Positions 36,787-44,816 of a DNA stretch of 58,435 bases are shown here, piece by piece. The notes under the pieces were generated by a model, which saw nothing but the letters and a program-made list of their open reading frames with translations, was not told the DNA's origin and ran no database searches. Positions within the stretch are counted from its first letter, which is position 1. Every line of letters begins with the position of its first letter. Origin of the DNA: Anaerolineales bacterium (GTDB lineage: Bacteria; Chloroflexota; Anaerolineae; Anaerolineales; E44-bin32); assembly GCA_029210945.1 (NCBI GenBank), contig JARGGH010000020.1, forward strand, positions 1 through 58,435, written 5' to 3'. The translations under genes and the position numbers were made by a program.

Positions 36787-36816
36787 AAAAGGGCTGCTGA
36801 CCGCACAGCCCTTTTT
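36787..36816. terminator. Terminator between the PHP gene and lysS
   Basis: AAAAGGGCTG pairs with CAGCCCTTTT over ten bases with a nine-base loop, flanked by T on the plus strand and by a matching T run on the minus strand. Serves two convergent genes. Confidence 0.88.
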
Positions 36817-36839
36817 CGATCCATCTGGGATATCGCAAA

Positions 36840-38372
36840 CTAGCTTTCTTCCTGATCGGCCCCGTCCCGCTCACGGCTTCGCAGGTGCGGGAACAAAATC
36901 ACCTCGCGGATCGTAGTTTGATCCGTGAACAGCATCGTCAGGCGATCGATGCCCATACCGAAGCCACCGGTGGGCGGCATGCCGTAGCTCAGGGCGCGCA
37001 GGTAATCTTCGTCCATCGGATGACGCTCCTCATCGCCCACATCGTAGGCGCGCCCCATCTCAAGAAAGCGCTGCTCCTGTTCGAGCGGGCTGTTGATCTC
37101 CGAAAACGCGTTGCAGATCTCCATGCCCCCGATGAAGGCCTCGAAGCGCTCGACCGTATCCGGGTCGTCCGCTCTGGACTTCGCCAGCGGGGAGATATCG
37201 CGCGGGTAATCGTAGATGATCGTCGGCTGGATCAACGTCGGCTCGAGCGTACCCCCAATCAGCGAGTCGATCAATTTGCCCCGGCTGGCGTCCGGGTTCG
37301 CCTCGATATCGAGGGCACGCATCGCGGCGTGCAGCGAACTGGCGTCCCGGTGCACATCGATATCGATCCCCGCCGATTCGATCAGCGCTTCACGCAGCGA
37401 CATGCGCTTCCAGGGCGGCGCCAGCTCGATCTGCTCCCCGCCGTAGGTGATCGTCGTCGTCCCGTTCAGCTCCCGGGCGACGAACGCGATCAGCTCCTCG
37501 GTCGTGTCCATCACATCGGTGTAATCCGCATACGCCTGATAGTACTCAAGCATCGTGAACTCGGGGTTGTGTTTGAACGAGACGCCTTCGTTTCGGAAAT
37601 CGCGTCCGATCTCGTAAACCGCCTCAACGCCGCCCACGATCAACCGCTTCAGGTACAGCTCGAAAGAGACCCGCAGGTAGAGATCCTGATGCAGCTGGTT
37701 GTGATGGGTGACGAACGGGCGCGCCGCCGCACCGCCGTAGATCGGCTGCAGGATCGGTGTTTCGACTTCAAGGAAGCCGCGCTGATCGAAGAATGTGCGC
37801 AGAGCACGCAGCAGTGCGGCGCGCTTTTCGAAGATCTGACGCACTTCCGGGTTGACCGCCAGATCGGCGTAGCGTTCCCGGTAGCGCGCTTCGGGGTCGG
37901 AAAACGCGCTGTGCACGACCCGCTCGCCGTCGACCTCTTCCTCTTTAGCGGCGGGAAGCGGCCGGATGGCTTTGGCGATCATGCGGAACTGCTCGACGTG
38001 CAGCGTGACCTCTCCCGTGCGGGTGCGGAACATATGCCCGGAGGCTTCGATGAAGTCCCCCAGATCGAAGTGCTCGCTGAAGCGCGCCATGGCCTCGTCC
38101 CCGAGGTCGTTCTGGCGGAAGAAGAGCTGCAGCTTGCCCTCGCCGTCCTCGAGATGGGCGAAGATCACTTTGCCCATCTCGCGGATCGAGCGGATGCGTC
38201 CAACTACCACCGCCTGCACCGTCTCCGCTTCAGCGGCGTTCTCAAAGGCTTGAACCGCCTGGGCGGTGCTGTGGGTGCGCGTGACGCTGGAGGGGAATGG
38301 ATCTGCGCCGTTTTCCTGCAGGGCGCGCATCTTCTCGAGCCGGATGCGCTCTAGTTTGTTCCAATCATGCAT
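36840..38372 (-). CDS. lysS: Lysyl-tRNA synthetase (class II)
   Basis: Charges tRNA-Lys; the matching tRNA gene is about 1.8 kb away. The 510 residues hold the N-terminal OB-fold anticodon-binding domain (VVVGRIRSIREMGKVIFAHLEDG), then the class II catalytic core: motif 1 VETPILQPIYGGAAARPF, motif 2 FRNEGVSFKHNPEFTMLE and motif 3 GGFGMGIDRLTMLF. AAGGA is placed before the ATG. GreA lies upstream, with a terminator between the two genes. Confidence 0.97.
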   Translation of the reverse strand: MHDWNKLERIRLEKMRALQENGADPFPSSVTRTHSTAQAVQAFENAAEAETVQAVVVGRIRSIREMGKVIFAHLEDGEGKLQLFFRQNDLGDEAMARFSEHFDLGDFIEASGHMFRTRTGEVTLHVEQFRMIAKAIRPLPAAKEEEVDGERVVHSAFSDPEARYRERYADLAVNPEVRQIFEKRAALLRALRTFFDQRGFLEVETPILQPIYGGAAARPFVTHHNQLHQDLYLRVSFELYLKRLIVGGVEAVYEIGRDFRNEGVSFKHNPEFTMLEYYQAYADYTDVMDTTEELIAFVARELNGTTTITYGGEQIELAPPWKRMSLREALIESAGIDIDVHRDASSLHAAMRALDIEANPDASRGKLIDSLIGGTLEPTLIQPTIIYDYPRDISPLAKSRADDPDTVERFEAFIGGMEICNAFSEINSPLEQEQRFLEMGRAYDVGDEERHPMDEDYLRALSYGMPPTGGFGMGIDRLTMLFTDQTTIREVILFPHLRSRERDGADQEES

Positions 38373-38423
38373 ACACGTCCGTCCTTCAGATCAGGGGCCG
38401 CATTTCACACGCAAGTGTACACG

Positions 38424-38454
38424 AAAAACGCCCCGCAGGGTTTCCGGCGGGGCG
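38424..38454 (-). terminator. Terminator downstream of greA
   Basis: On the minus strand CGCCCCGC pairs with GCGGGGCG around a ten-base loop and is followed by TTTTT. It separates greA from lysS on the same strand. Confidence 0.88.
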
Positions 38455-38475
38455 CTGCGTCTCGACTCGATCGGG

Positions 38476-38943
38476 TTATTTGACTTCGACTATGCGGAAA
38501 CGCAGTTCCCCATCGGGCGCCTTGAACTCGGCGATATCGCCGACGCGCTTGTTGAGCAGCGATTTACCCAGCGGAGATTCGTTCGAGATGAGCCCCTCTT
38601 TCGGGTTCGCTTCCGCCGCACCGACGATCGTGTAGGTCTCAGGTTTGCGGTTGCCCTCTTTGACAACCACCGTGGAACCCACCTCGACGACATCCGAGGT
38701 CGACGAGTGCTCGATGACCTGGGCGGTCGCCAGAAGCCGGTCGAGCTCCAGGATACGACCCTCCACAAAAGCCTGCTCGTTCTTGGCCGCTTCGTACTCA
38801 GCGTTCTCGATCAGCTCGCCATCTTCCATCGCTTCACGCAGGCGCACTGCGACTTCCTGGCGTTTGACGTTGCGGAGGTGTTCGAGTTCCTTCTCGAGTT
38901 TCTCGAAGCCCTCTTTAGTTAGATAAGCTGGTCCGTTCGCCAT
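38476..38943 (-). CDS. greA: Transcription elongation factor GreA
   Basis: Rescues stalled RNA polymerase by stimulating transcript cleavage. The 155 residues have the N-terminal coiled-coil hairpin with YLTKEGFEKLEKELEHL, the tip ENAEYEAAKNEQ and a C-terminal FKBP-like domain with GNRKPETYTIVG and NESPLGKSLLNKRVGD. The acidic tip residues (GELIENAEY) are intact. Start selected at MANGPAYLTK after GGGG; a 27-codon upstream extension has no family similarity. Confidence 0.96.
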   Translation of the reverse strand: MANGPAYLTKEGFEKLEKELEHLRNVKRQEVAVRLREAMEDGELIENAEYEAAKNEQAFVEGRILELDRLLATAQVIEHSSTSDVVEVGSTVVVKEGNRKPETYTIVGAAEANPKEGLISNESPLGKSLLNKRVGDIAEFKAPDGELRFRIVEVK

Positions 38944-38996
38944 ACGATCCCCGATATTTCTAGACTGATGAGAATTTAAGTGAAAGGGCAGGGATG

Positions 38997-39020
38997 AAAA
39001 AACTGAGAGAATCCTCTCAG
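38997..39020 (-). terminator. Terminator downstream of the PIG-L deacetylase gene
   Basis: On the minus strand CTGAGAG and CTCTCAG pair around a four-base loop and are followed by TTTTTT. Confidence 0.88.
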
Positions 39021-39145
39021 CCAACCCCGCCGCTCACTCTTACTGCGGCAAATAATAGCACAACTTGGCGCGGGAGTCCAGAATACGCCGATTTCGCGTT
39101 TGCGATCGCGATCAAGCGGGAGGGTTTGCGCCCCACTTCCCGCCC

Positions 39146-39880
39146 TCACATCGATTCGCGCAGCGGGATTCCGTCATGTTTATCGTGGAAATTGCGCAGT
39201 TCCTTGTAGAGTTCATCCTCATCCTGCCAGAACGTGGAGAGCTGGGATTGGTACTCGAGGACGGCCGCCACCCAGGCATCGATCGCCTCCTCGGTGAGCT
39301 GGATTGACTTCCAATCGACCTCCTGCGGGCTGAAGAACTCTGTCATTTCATCGCCCCGGGCGGCGTAGGGCATGTCGGCGTAGTAGAGCAGCTGGATATC
39401 CAGCCGCTCGGCGGCCGCCCGGGTTAGGATGTGATCCACGTGTGAGCCCAGGCCCATCGGGCAGTAGACGTTGGCGTTCAGGAAATCGATCGCTTCCAGC
39501 GCCTGAACAAGCCGTTCAAGCAGATCATCATCGTCCGGAGAGAGGCCGGCGAACAGGCTTTCGGTGCTGGGGTAGAGCGGCTGATTGGCGGCGTCCGTGC
39601 GGTAGATGGCGTCCGGAATGTCCAGGTGCACGACAGAGGCCCCCAGGCGGCCGCAAGCGAGTCGGTCCTCGGCGCGGCGCGTGGCGATCGGCGGACCTGC
39701 TTTGCCCCAGCGGGCGTGCAGTTCCGCCGCGAATTCGGAGATGCGGTAACCTGGGGGGTCTCCGGCGAAGAGCGTGAGCACCGAGATCGGCTCACCGCGC
39801 GCGTCCTGCATCGCCATCAGCCCCCCGCAGGAGAAGACCGCATCGTCCAGATGAGGCGAGAGGTACAGGTGCGCAAGCAT
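39146..39880 (-). CDS. PIG-L family deacetylase
   Basis: Zinc-dependent N-deacetylase of the GlcNAc-PI/MshB/BshB family, often acting on sugar N-acetyl groups. The 244 residues have the metal motif SPHLDDAVFSCGG at the start and GSHVDHILTR at about 150; Asp of PHLDD is the expected base. A cysteine-sugar thiol, glycolipid or antibiotic substrate is possible. No mycothiol or bacillithiol genes are nearby. Confidence 0.88.
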   Translation of the reverse strand: MLAHLYLSPHLDDAVFSCGGLMAMQDARGEPISVLTLFAGDPPGYRISEFAAELHARWGKAGPPIATRRAEDRLACGRLGASVVHLDIPDAIYRTDAANQPLYPSTESLFAGLSPDDDDLLERLVQALEAIDFLNANVYCPMGLGSHVDHILTRAAAERLDIQLLYYADMPYAARGDEMTEFFSPQEVDWKSIQLTEEAIDAWVAAVLEYQSQLSTFWQDEDELYKELRNFHDKHDGIPLRESM

Positions 39881-39957
39881 ATGGGGACATTATAGCGTGA
39901 AGTTGGGTGATTTTATGTTAACAGTTTGGTTGACATAAGTGAGGGGAATGGTTATGG

Positions 39958-40126
39958 GTTCAGGGATCCGGGATTAGTGATTTGGGCACTCTGGCACACT
40001 GGCACCCAGGCACCCAGGATTCTCCTCGGACAGGCGCAGGCGCGGACCCTCGGGTCCGCCCGCCGCAGGCGACGGCCAATCCCTGATCCCTGAGCACCCG
40101 ATCACCGGGCGCCCAAAGCAATCGAT
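39958..40126. repeat. Dispersed intergenic repeat with GGCACCCAGG and CCTGATCCCTG words
   Basis: Low-complexity sequence built of short repeated words (GGCACTCTGGCACACTGGCACCCAGG, split into GGCAC units) and of ATCCCTGATCCCTGA, with a GGACCC-TC-GGGTCC hairpin at about 40045. The same vocabulary recurs in the intergenic regions near 52.3-52.9, 54.2 and 56.1 kb. Non-coding. Confidence 0.55.
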
Positions 40127-40139
40127 TCTTCACACCTCG

Positions 40140-40168
40140 TTGACGCTCCCCTGCCGCGCTGTTACAAT
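40140..40168 (+). promoter_or_regulatory. Promoter of tRNA-Lys
   Basis: TTGACG and TACAAT with a 17-base spacer, ending 11 bases before the tRNA. Confidence 0.8.
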
Positions 40169-40178
40169 CAAACCCGAT

Positions 40179-40251
40179 GCGCCGTTAGCTCAATTGGCAG
40201 AGCAGGGGCCTTTTAAGCCCAAGGTTACAGGTTCGATTCCTGTACGGCGCA
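40179..40251 (+). tRNA. tRNA-Lys (TTT)
   Basis: A 73-base cloverleaf: acceptor GCGCCGT/ACGGCGC with discriminator A, D stem GCTC/GAGC, anticodon loop CTTTTAA with TTT at the anticodon, and T arm ACAGG-TTCGATT-CCTGT. The first anticodon-stem pair is a G/A mismatch (GGGGC/GCCCA). The 3' CCA is not encoded and must be added. Confidence 0.96.
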
Positions 40252-40262
40252 CAATCTTCTCC

Positions 40263-40370
40263 TCAGCTCCCCACAAGCCAATCCACCAGCCGGATCAAGC
40301 CCCAGAAGATCACCATACCCAGGAAGATCAGCCCAATGACGCGCGAGAGCTTGCGGTCATAGCCATCCAT
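40263..40370 (-). CDS. Very small single-span membrane protein
   Basis: A 35-residue protein beginning MDGYDRKLSR and followed by one membrane helix (VIGLIFLGMVIFWGLIRLVDWLVG). A very strong ribosome site (GGGGAGGGG) lies eight bases before the ATG, which is the main support. No family recognised. The frame extends to 40517, but the upstream part is uncharacteristic. Confidence 0.55.
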   Translation of the reverse strand: MDGYDRKLSRVIGLIFLGMVIFWGLIRLVDWLVGS

Positions 40371-40581
40371 GCAACGCCCCTCCCCGAATGCGCTCCTGCC
40401 CTGCCGCTCCCATGATACCATCCGGCATGCCTCTAATCTCCTATCCTCGCCCGCCAGGCATAAGAAATCTGTCCATTGATCTTGGTCTGAAAAGCGGACA
40501 GCATGCTGGTTAATCATGTGCCCCGCCGGCTAGACCGCAGGGCTAACTCTATCTTCAAACCTGATAAGGAACATCCCCACC

Positions 40582-40912
40582 ATGAAAGTCATCGTCGTCT
40601 ACGAATCAGCCTATGGAACCACAAAGTCAATCGCGGGCGCGTTCGCCGGAGGGATCGGCATGCCCTCCCAGCGCTTCAGCTCCAGAATGTGCACATTTGA
40701 ATTTCTGCCCCGCATTCCCTCCTGATTTCTGCGCGGAATAAGCGCGGCCGTTTTCGACACACTTTTCACGAAAGAGATGATCGCCAAACAGCACGTTGAG
40801 AAAGGCGGCGGCGAAGCCCCGCCCCCCCCAAACATTCTATGTCATCGATACGCACGGTCCCGCAGTAGTACGCGCCGGATCCCGGGGCCAACAGCTGGCT
40901 CAAGCCAGCTGA
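40582..40912 (+). pseudogene. Decayed flavodoxin gene
   Basis: Starts with ATG and the flavodoxin FMN-loop motif VVYESAYGTTKSIAGAFAGG, then loses similarity within 30 codons and stops at 40725. About 110 bases downstream in another frame, TFYVIDTHGPAVVRAG-like sequence ending QLAQAS with a stop at 40912 resembles the end of a flavodoxin (FFVxGTEGPL...RAxxWGxxLA). Between them is a run of eight C (40822-40829). An internal deletion and frameshifts explain this better than a working gene. Confidence 0.5.
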
Positions 40913-40962
40913 GAAGCCAACCTCTCCAACCCCCTGCTAGAGGCAATGATCAGCAGGGACCC

Positions 40963-42600
40963 TCAGAGATTCAGGATATACACAATGCGGCCAAAGGTGC
41001 CCAGACTGGCCTCTGAGTAGATCAAGGTGCCCGCCCTCTCAAGCTGTGGGAAGTCCAGGAGCGCGGCTTCGTTGGCAATCAGTACGTCCCACTCGGCATC
41101 TTCCAGCCCTACCCGGGAGCCATCCGGGAGGGTGACCAGCCCCTCCCACATGTCGTAATTCAAATCGTGCGGACAGATTGAACCGATCTCTTTTGAGAAT
41201 GAATAATGAGCATAGCGGTTGCCGTACCAACGCGCGTTGCAGTCAGAGGGCATGCCATAAACCCACAGCTTTATGACCGGCTCTCCATCAGTCTCTCCGG
41301 ACCTTTCGTAGGACTGGATGTATTGTGCGATCGCCTCCTCAGCCGCACTTACGTGCTTACCCACAGCCCGATGCAACAGCAGCGCACGCGTCAATCCAAG
41401 ACCGTAGATGGCACATATAGCCAGGCTCAGACCGAATGTGCCCAGCCTGAGCAGCTTCTGTCTCTCTGGATCTTTAAATCTCATCAGGGCGATGACTACC
41501 CCTGCCAGCAAGAGCAGATCGACCGCAACCGCTTGCAGGTAAAGGATGTCTGGATGCTTGATGATCAAAGCCAGCATGATCAACAGCTGCGCGCTGAATC
41601 CCGCCGCGCAAGCCCACAACCCGGGCTTCAACCGCCAGCTTGCCGCACCGCCTCTCGCAGCCAATCCAAGCAGGATGAACGTGAAAACGGTCGCCGCGAA
41701 GATCAGTGGGGCTTGATTTACCAACGAGCCAAAATTATCCGCCGCAGTCTCAAGTGAGATAAACCCTGGCGGACCGCTTCCATGGCGGCCTTGATGAGTG
41801 CTCACAGCCAGGATCCATCGCACAAACTCCCCATAGCTGCTTGCAATCGGCAGCGTCGATAGCACGAAACCAGACAGCGCCGCCAGCCCAAGCTGCAAAC
41901 CTGAGACGATCGAGCGCCGCCAATTCCTCTGCTCGAGGAGCGCATAGACGCCCGCTGCCACCAGAGCGCCGAACAGCCAGGTGACGTAATACACCTGTAC
42001 CGCCACAAACACACCGAGCAACAGCCCCAGGAGGGCGCGCTGGCGCCTGGTACCGCCGGCGCGATCCCGAAAAAGCAGGATCACTCCGAGACCCAGCAAA
42101 GCTCCAAGGGGGTAGTTGAATGAGTTATGAGACCAGGTGACGACGGCGTCGAACGCAGCCGGATAGATCGCAAAGAAAAGCACCGGCACGGACACCGCCG
42201 CAAGCTCGTCGGTCCAGTGCTCTACATGCACCACGTGCCTTGCGAGCAAGCCGAGCGTGACCAGGCTCAGCGTGAGGATAAAGGTGCGTGTGAGCAAAAG
42301 GAAGAGGCTTGGATCTCCGATTTGTGCCGAGATAAACGATGTTTGGGAATCTTGAATGAAAGGGTAGGTGCCAGCCAGAATCACAGTTCCCGCCATCTCA
42401 ACGGGCGTACCGGGGTGATCGATGAACGTGTACGGTTCACCCTTGAATGGGGATAACGAGCTCATCATATACGGCATCTGCGGATCAGCACCAACATGAA
42501 TTGGGAGCGGGTTCAGCACCTGCGAGTACAACCACCAGAACCCGAGACCGAGCGCAAAGAACGATGTCAGCAGCACGCGAAGTTTGCCGGATGAGGTCAT
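40963..42600 (-). CDS. Polytopic membrane protein, probable GT-C-type glycosyltransferase
   Basis: 545 residues with about ten membrane segments, an early luminal Asp-containing loop (VGADPQMPYM) and a soluble C-terminal domain (about 440-545) containing WYGNRYAHYSFS. This layout is like the PMT/ArnT GT-C families that take lipid-linked sugars, but the family is inferred and the fit is loose. The start is the ATG with GGAGG five bases upstream. Convergent with the flavodoxin remnant. Confidence 0.65.
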   Translation of the reverse strand: MTSSGKLRVLLTSFFALGLGFWWLYSQVLNPLPIHVGADPQMPYMMSSLSPFKGEPYTFIDHPGTPVEMAGTVILAGTYPFIQDSQTSFISAQIGDPSLFLLLTRTFILTLSLVTLGLLARHVVHVEHWTDELAAVSVPVLFFAIYPAAFDAVVTWSHNSFNYPLGALLGLGVILLFRDRAGGTRRQRALLGLLLGVFVAVQVYYVTWLFGALVAAGVYALLEQRNWRRSIVSGLQLGLAALSGFVLSTLPIASSYGEFVRWILAVSTHQGRHGSGPPGFISLETAADNFGSLVNQAPLIFAATVFTFILLGLAARGGAASWRLKPGLWACAAGFSAQLLIMLALIIKHPDILYLQAVAVDLLLLAGVVIALMRFKDPERQKLLRLGTFGLSLAICAIYGLGLTRALLLHRAVGKHVSAAEEAIAQYIQSYERSGETDGEPVIKLWVYGMPSDCNARWYGNRYAHYSFSKEIGSICPHDLNYDMWEGLVTLPDGSRVGLEDAEWDVLIANEAALLDFPQLERAGTLIYSEASLGTFGRIVYILNL

Positions 42601-42647
42601 TGGATCCTCCGCCGGCATCTTAGCACCGCTGCTGCCTTCGACACAAC

Positions 42648-42663
42648 CGGGCCACGTGAAACA
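42648..42663. other. parS-like half site
   Basis: CACGTGAAACA is identical to the right 11 bases of the conserved parS palindrome (TGTTTCACGTGAAACA), while the left side matches poorly: 12 of 16 positions in total. It lies in a 305-base intergenic region. No full parS was seen. Confidence 0.2.
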
Positions 42664-42840
42664 ATCCTGTAGAGCAAACCACTGCCAAGATTTCATTGCG
42701 GTTCCCATTCCCCCTCATGTAACAACAAGAGCGAAACGTTGGATCAAGATTGATGCAATCTCGCCGCTTACAAGTATGGCGAGAATGAAAAGCGGTTTGT
42801 TCCCCACCCTTTGTGTTCTATCGATCTACTGAACCGGGCA

Positions 42841-42869
42841 TTGCTCCACTGGATTGATTTGAATATGAT
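42841..42869 (+). promoter_or_regulatory. Promoter of the SGNH-hydrolase gene
   Basis: TTGCTC and TATGAT with a 17-base spacer in the 305-base divergent region. That region also holds a TCTCGCC/GGCGAGA inverted repeat near 42755-42786 and no gene. Confidence 0.55.
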
Positions 42870-42914
42870 AGGAACATCTGACCACACCACAAGAACGCAG
42901 CGAAATTGAAGCCG

Positions 42915-44435
42915 ATGAAACCTACATCCGGAAGAAGATCTGGCACGTCCAAACTATTAGCCTTTAGCAGCGGATACTGGCTCCTCATGCTCTTCCTGAG
43001 TTTGAACCAGGGGGTTGCAGAAGGTATTCGACCGCTCACGCCGTACGGCTTTAGATACCTACAATCCCTAATCATCCCGGTCTCCGCCCTGCTCTCGTTT
43101 TTCCTATTCGCACTGCTCACGAAAGCCCGCAATCCACAGCCCCCTAAGCCCTTCCTGCAGGCATTTTTCATCACGCTGTCTTTCGTGCTGACCTACTGGG
43201 CGGCGACCGCCCCGCTGCGGCCGAACTGGCTGCTCTTGATTGGAGTCTGGCTGACATTTCCTCTGCTCTATGCTGCAGATGTGCGCCTGGTCGGCCAGAA
43301 CGCGCTCATTTCGCTGGCCTCGATTATCGTGACGCTTATCCTCCTGGAACTGCTCCTGCGCCCCTTCCCGCAGATCTGGCCGCGCTACGCGCAGATCGTC
43401 GGCAGCAACTGGCGGCGGCTGCACGCCGATATTCCCGATATTTCCTACGAAAAGGACGGCGTCTTGTACCAAACGAACTCGATCGGCTTCCGGGGCTCCA
43501 ACCCGGTCCCGGAGAAGGTCGACGTCGCCGCGCTGGGTGATAGTTTCACATTCGGAGTGGGCTCAGAGACCCCCTGGCCTGTGCAGTTGGAGCAGGTCAC
43601 CGGTCTCCAGGTGCTTAACCTTGGCATGGGCGGCACCGATCCACCCAAACACGTTTATCCGCTGGTCGGTTTTGGCCTCAACCGGGACCCCTCATTCGTG
43701 ATCGAGGGCTATTTCGAGGGCAACGACTTCTTCACTTGCTACCAGCCCGCTCGCCCCTCCGGCCCGCGCTGGGGCGATCGTTTGATCCTTCCAGACGTCG
43801 CCGGCAGCCTGTTCCAGACTCTGCGTTCAGGCTGGCGGGAGCAGAAGATCACCTCGGAACTCACCTATAACTCGGTGACGCCGTTTCAAAAGACGATCAA
43901 CGGTCGCGAGGTGCTGCTCACCTTTTCACCGGCCTATTCCGCAACGCTGCTCATGGATCGCGAAACGCTCTCCAGCTCCGAGAACTGGCGCATCACGACC
44001 GGTAGCCTGCTTCGGATGCAGCAGCTCACCGAGCGCTCCGGCGGGATATTCATGCTCGTCTTTCTCCCTGATCGCACGCATGTTTACTGGCCGCTGATCC
44101 GGGGCGACGAGGCTCTCGTACGGACGCTCAACGAGGATATGATTTACCATTGGCAGGAAAGCTTCGGCTGCTATGTGCTCGTGCCGGGGCGCAAACCGGC
44201 CGATCTTGAGAGCTTCCGACAGGCGGTGGACAGGTCTATAAATGACCAGCGCGCCTTGCTAACAGAGTTCGCACAATCAGAGGGCATCCACCTGCTCGAT
44301 CTCACCGGGCCGCTCCGTGATCTCGCCGCCCAGGGGCTCACGCTGCACGATCCGCTCGAGACGCACTACAACGACCTCGTGAACCAGAAAATTGGCGAGT
44401 GGATCGCTGAAGAAATCTCGACCCTGCAGCCTTGA
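42915..44435 (+). CDS. Membrane-anchored SGNH/GDSL-family hydrolase-like protein
   Basis: 506 residues: several N-terminal membrane segments (to about 150), then an extracytoplasmic SGNH domain with the block I motif ALGDSFTFGVGSE, a GNDF block III and a C-terminal HYNDLVNQKIGEW stretch that could carry the catalytic Asp/His. The family includes acyl esterases and O-acetyl transferases acting on polysaccharides. The start is unclear: TTG at 42906 or ATG at 42915, both without a strong ribosome site. Upstream of the carbamoyltransferase module. Confidence 0.72.
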   Translation: MKPTSGRRSGTSKLLAFSSGYWLLMLFLSLNQGVAEGIRPLTPYGFRYLQSLIIPVSALLSFFLFALLTKARNPQPPKPFLQAFFITLSFVLTYWAATAPLRPNWLLLIGVWLTFPLLYAADVRLVGQNALISLASIIVTLILLELLLRPFPQIWPRYAQIVGSNWRRLHADIPDISYEKDGVLYQTNSIGFRGSNPVPEKVDVAALGDSFTFGVGSETPWPVQLEQVTGLQVLNLGMGGTDPPKHVYPLVGFGLNRDPSFVIEGYFEGNDFFTCYQPARPSGPRWGDRLILPDVAGSLFQTLRSGWREQKITSELTYNSVTPFQKTINGREVLLTFSPAYSATLLMDRETLSSSENWRITTGSLLRMQQLTERSGGIFMLVFLPDRTHVYWPLIRGDEALVRTLNEDMIYHWQESFGCYVLVPGRKPADLESFRQAVDRSINDQRALLTEFAQSEGIHLLDLTGPLRDLAAQGLTLHDPLETHYNDLVNQKIGEWIAEEISTLQP

Positions 44436-44576
44436 GACCTCCACCCGGATCTGGCTTGGAACTTGTAACAGAATAGTTGGAAAAACAACACATCGAACTT
44501 AGTACCTATGGACAAGCCCGGACGGCTCGATTAACGTGATGGCGATGAACACAGAGCAGGCTGGCAGCCAATATCA

Positions 44577-44816
44577 GTGAACAGAATGACATTACTTCAA
44601 CGAATCTGGTCCGGTTGGAAGAAGGTCGGGCAGGCGATCGGTGACCTCATCGCCCGCCTCGTGCTCTCGGTGCTGTATTTCACGATCGTGCTTCCCTTTG
44701 GATTGATCACGCGCCTGGGGCGAGACCCGCTCGATCTGCACCGCACAAGCGAGACCTGCTGGCAGGAACGCTCCACCCATGACCATACCCTCGAGGATGG
44801 GCGGAGGCTTTCCTGA
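44577..44816 (+). CDS. Small membrane protein of the carbamoyltransferase module
   Basis: 79 residues with an amphipathic N-terminus and one membrane segment (VLSVLYFTIVLPFGLITRL), ending in a short basic tail. Small proteins of this kind commonly accompany carbamoyltransferases and DUF5989, which supports it. The stop TGA overlaps the next ATG by one base, so translation is coupled. Start GTG at 44577 or ATG at 44586. Confidence 0.7.
   Translation: MNRMTLLQRIWSGWKKVGQAIGDLIARLVLSVLYFTIVLPFGLITRLGRDPLDLHRTSETCWQERSTHDHTLEDGRRLS

Noticed and set aside
36885..38354. A 489-codon open frame on the strand opposite lysS
   Set aside because: It mirrors lysS codon for codon; long antisense frames arise in GC-rich genes. 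No recognisable domains.
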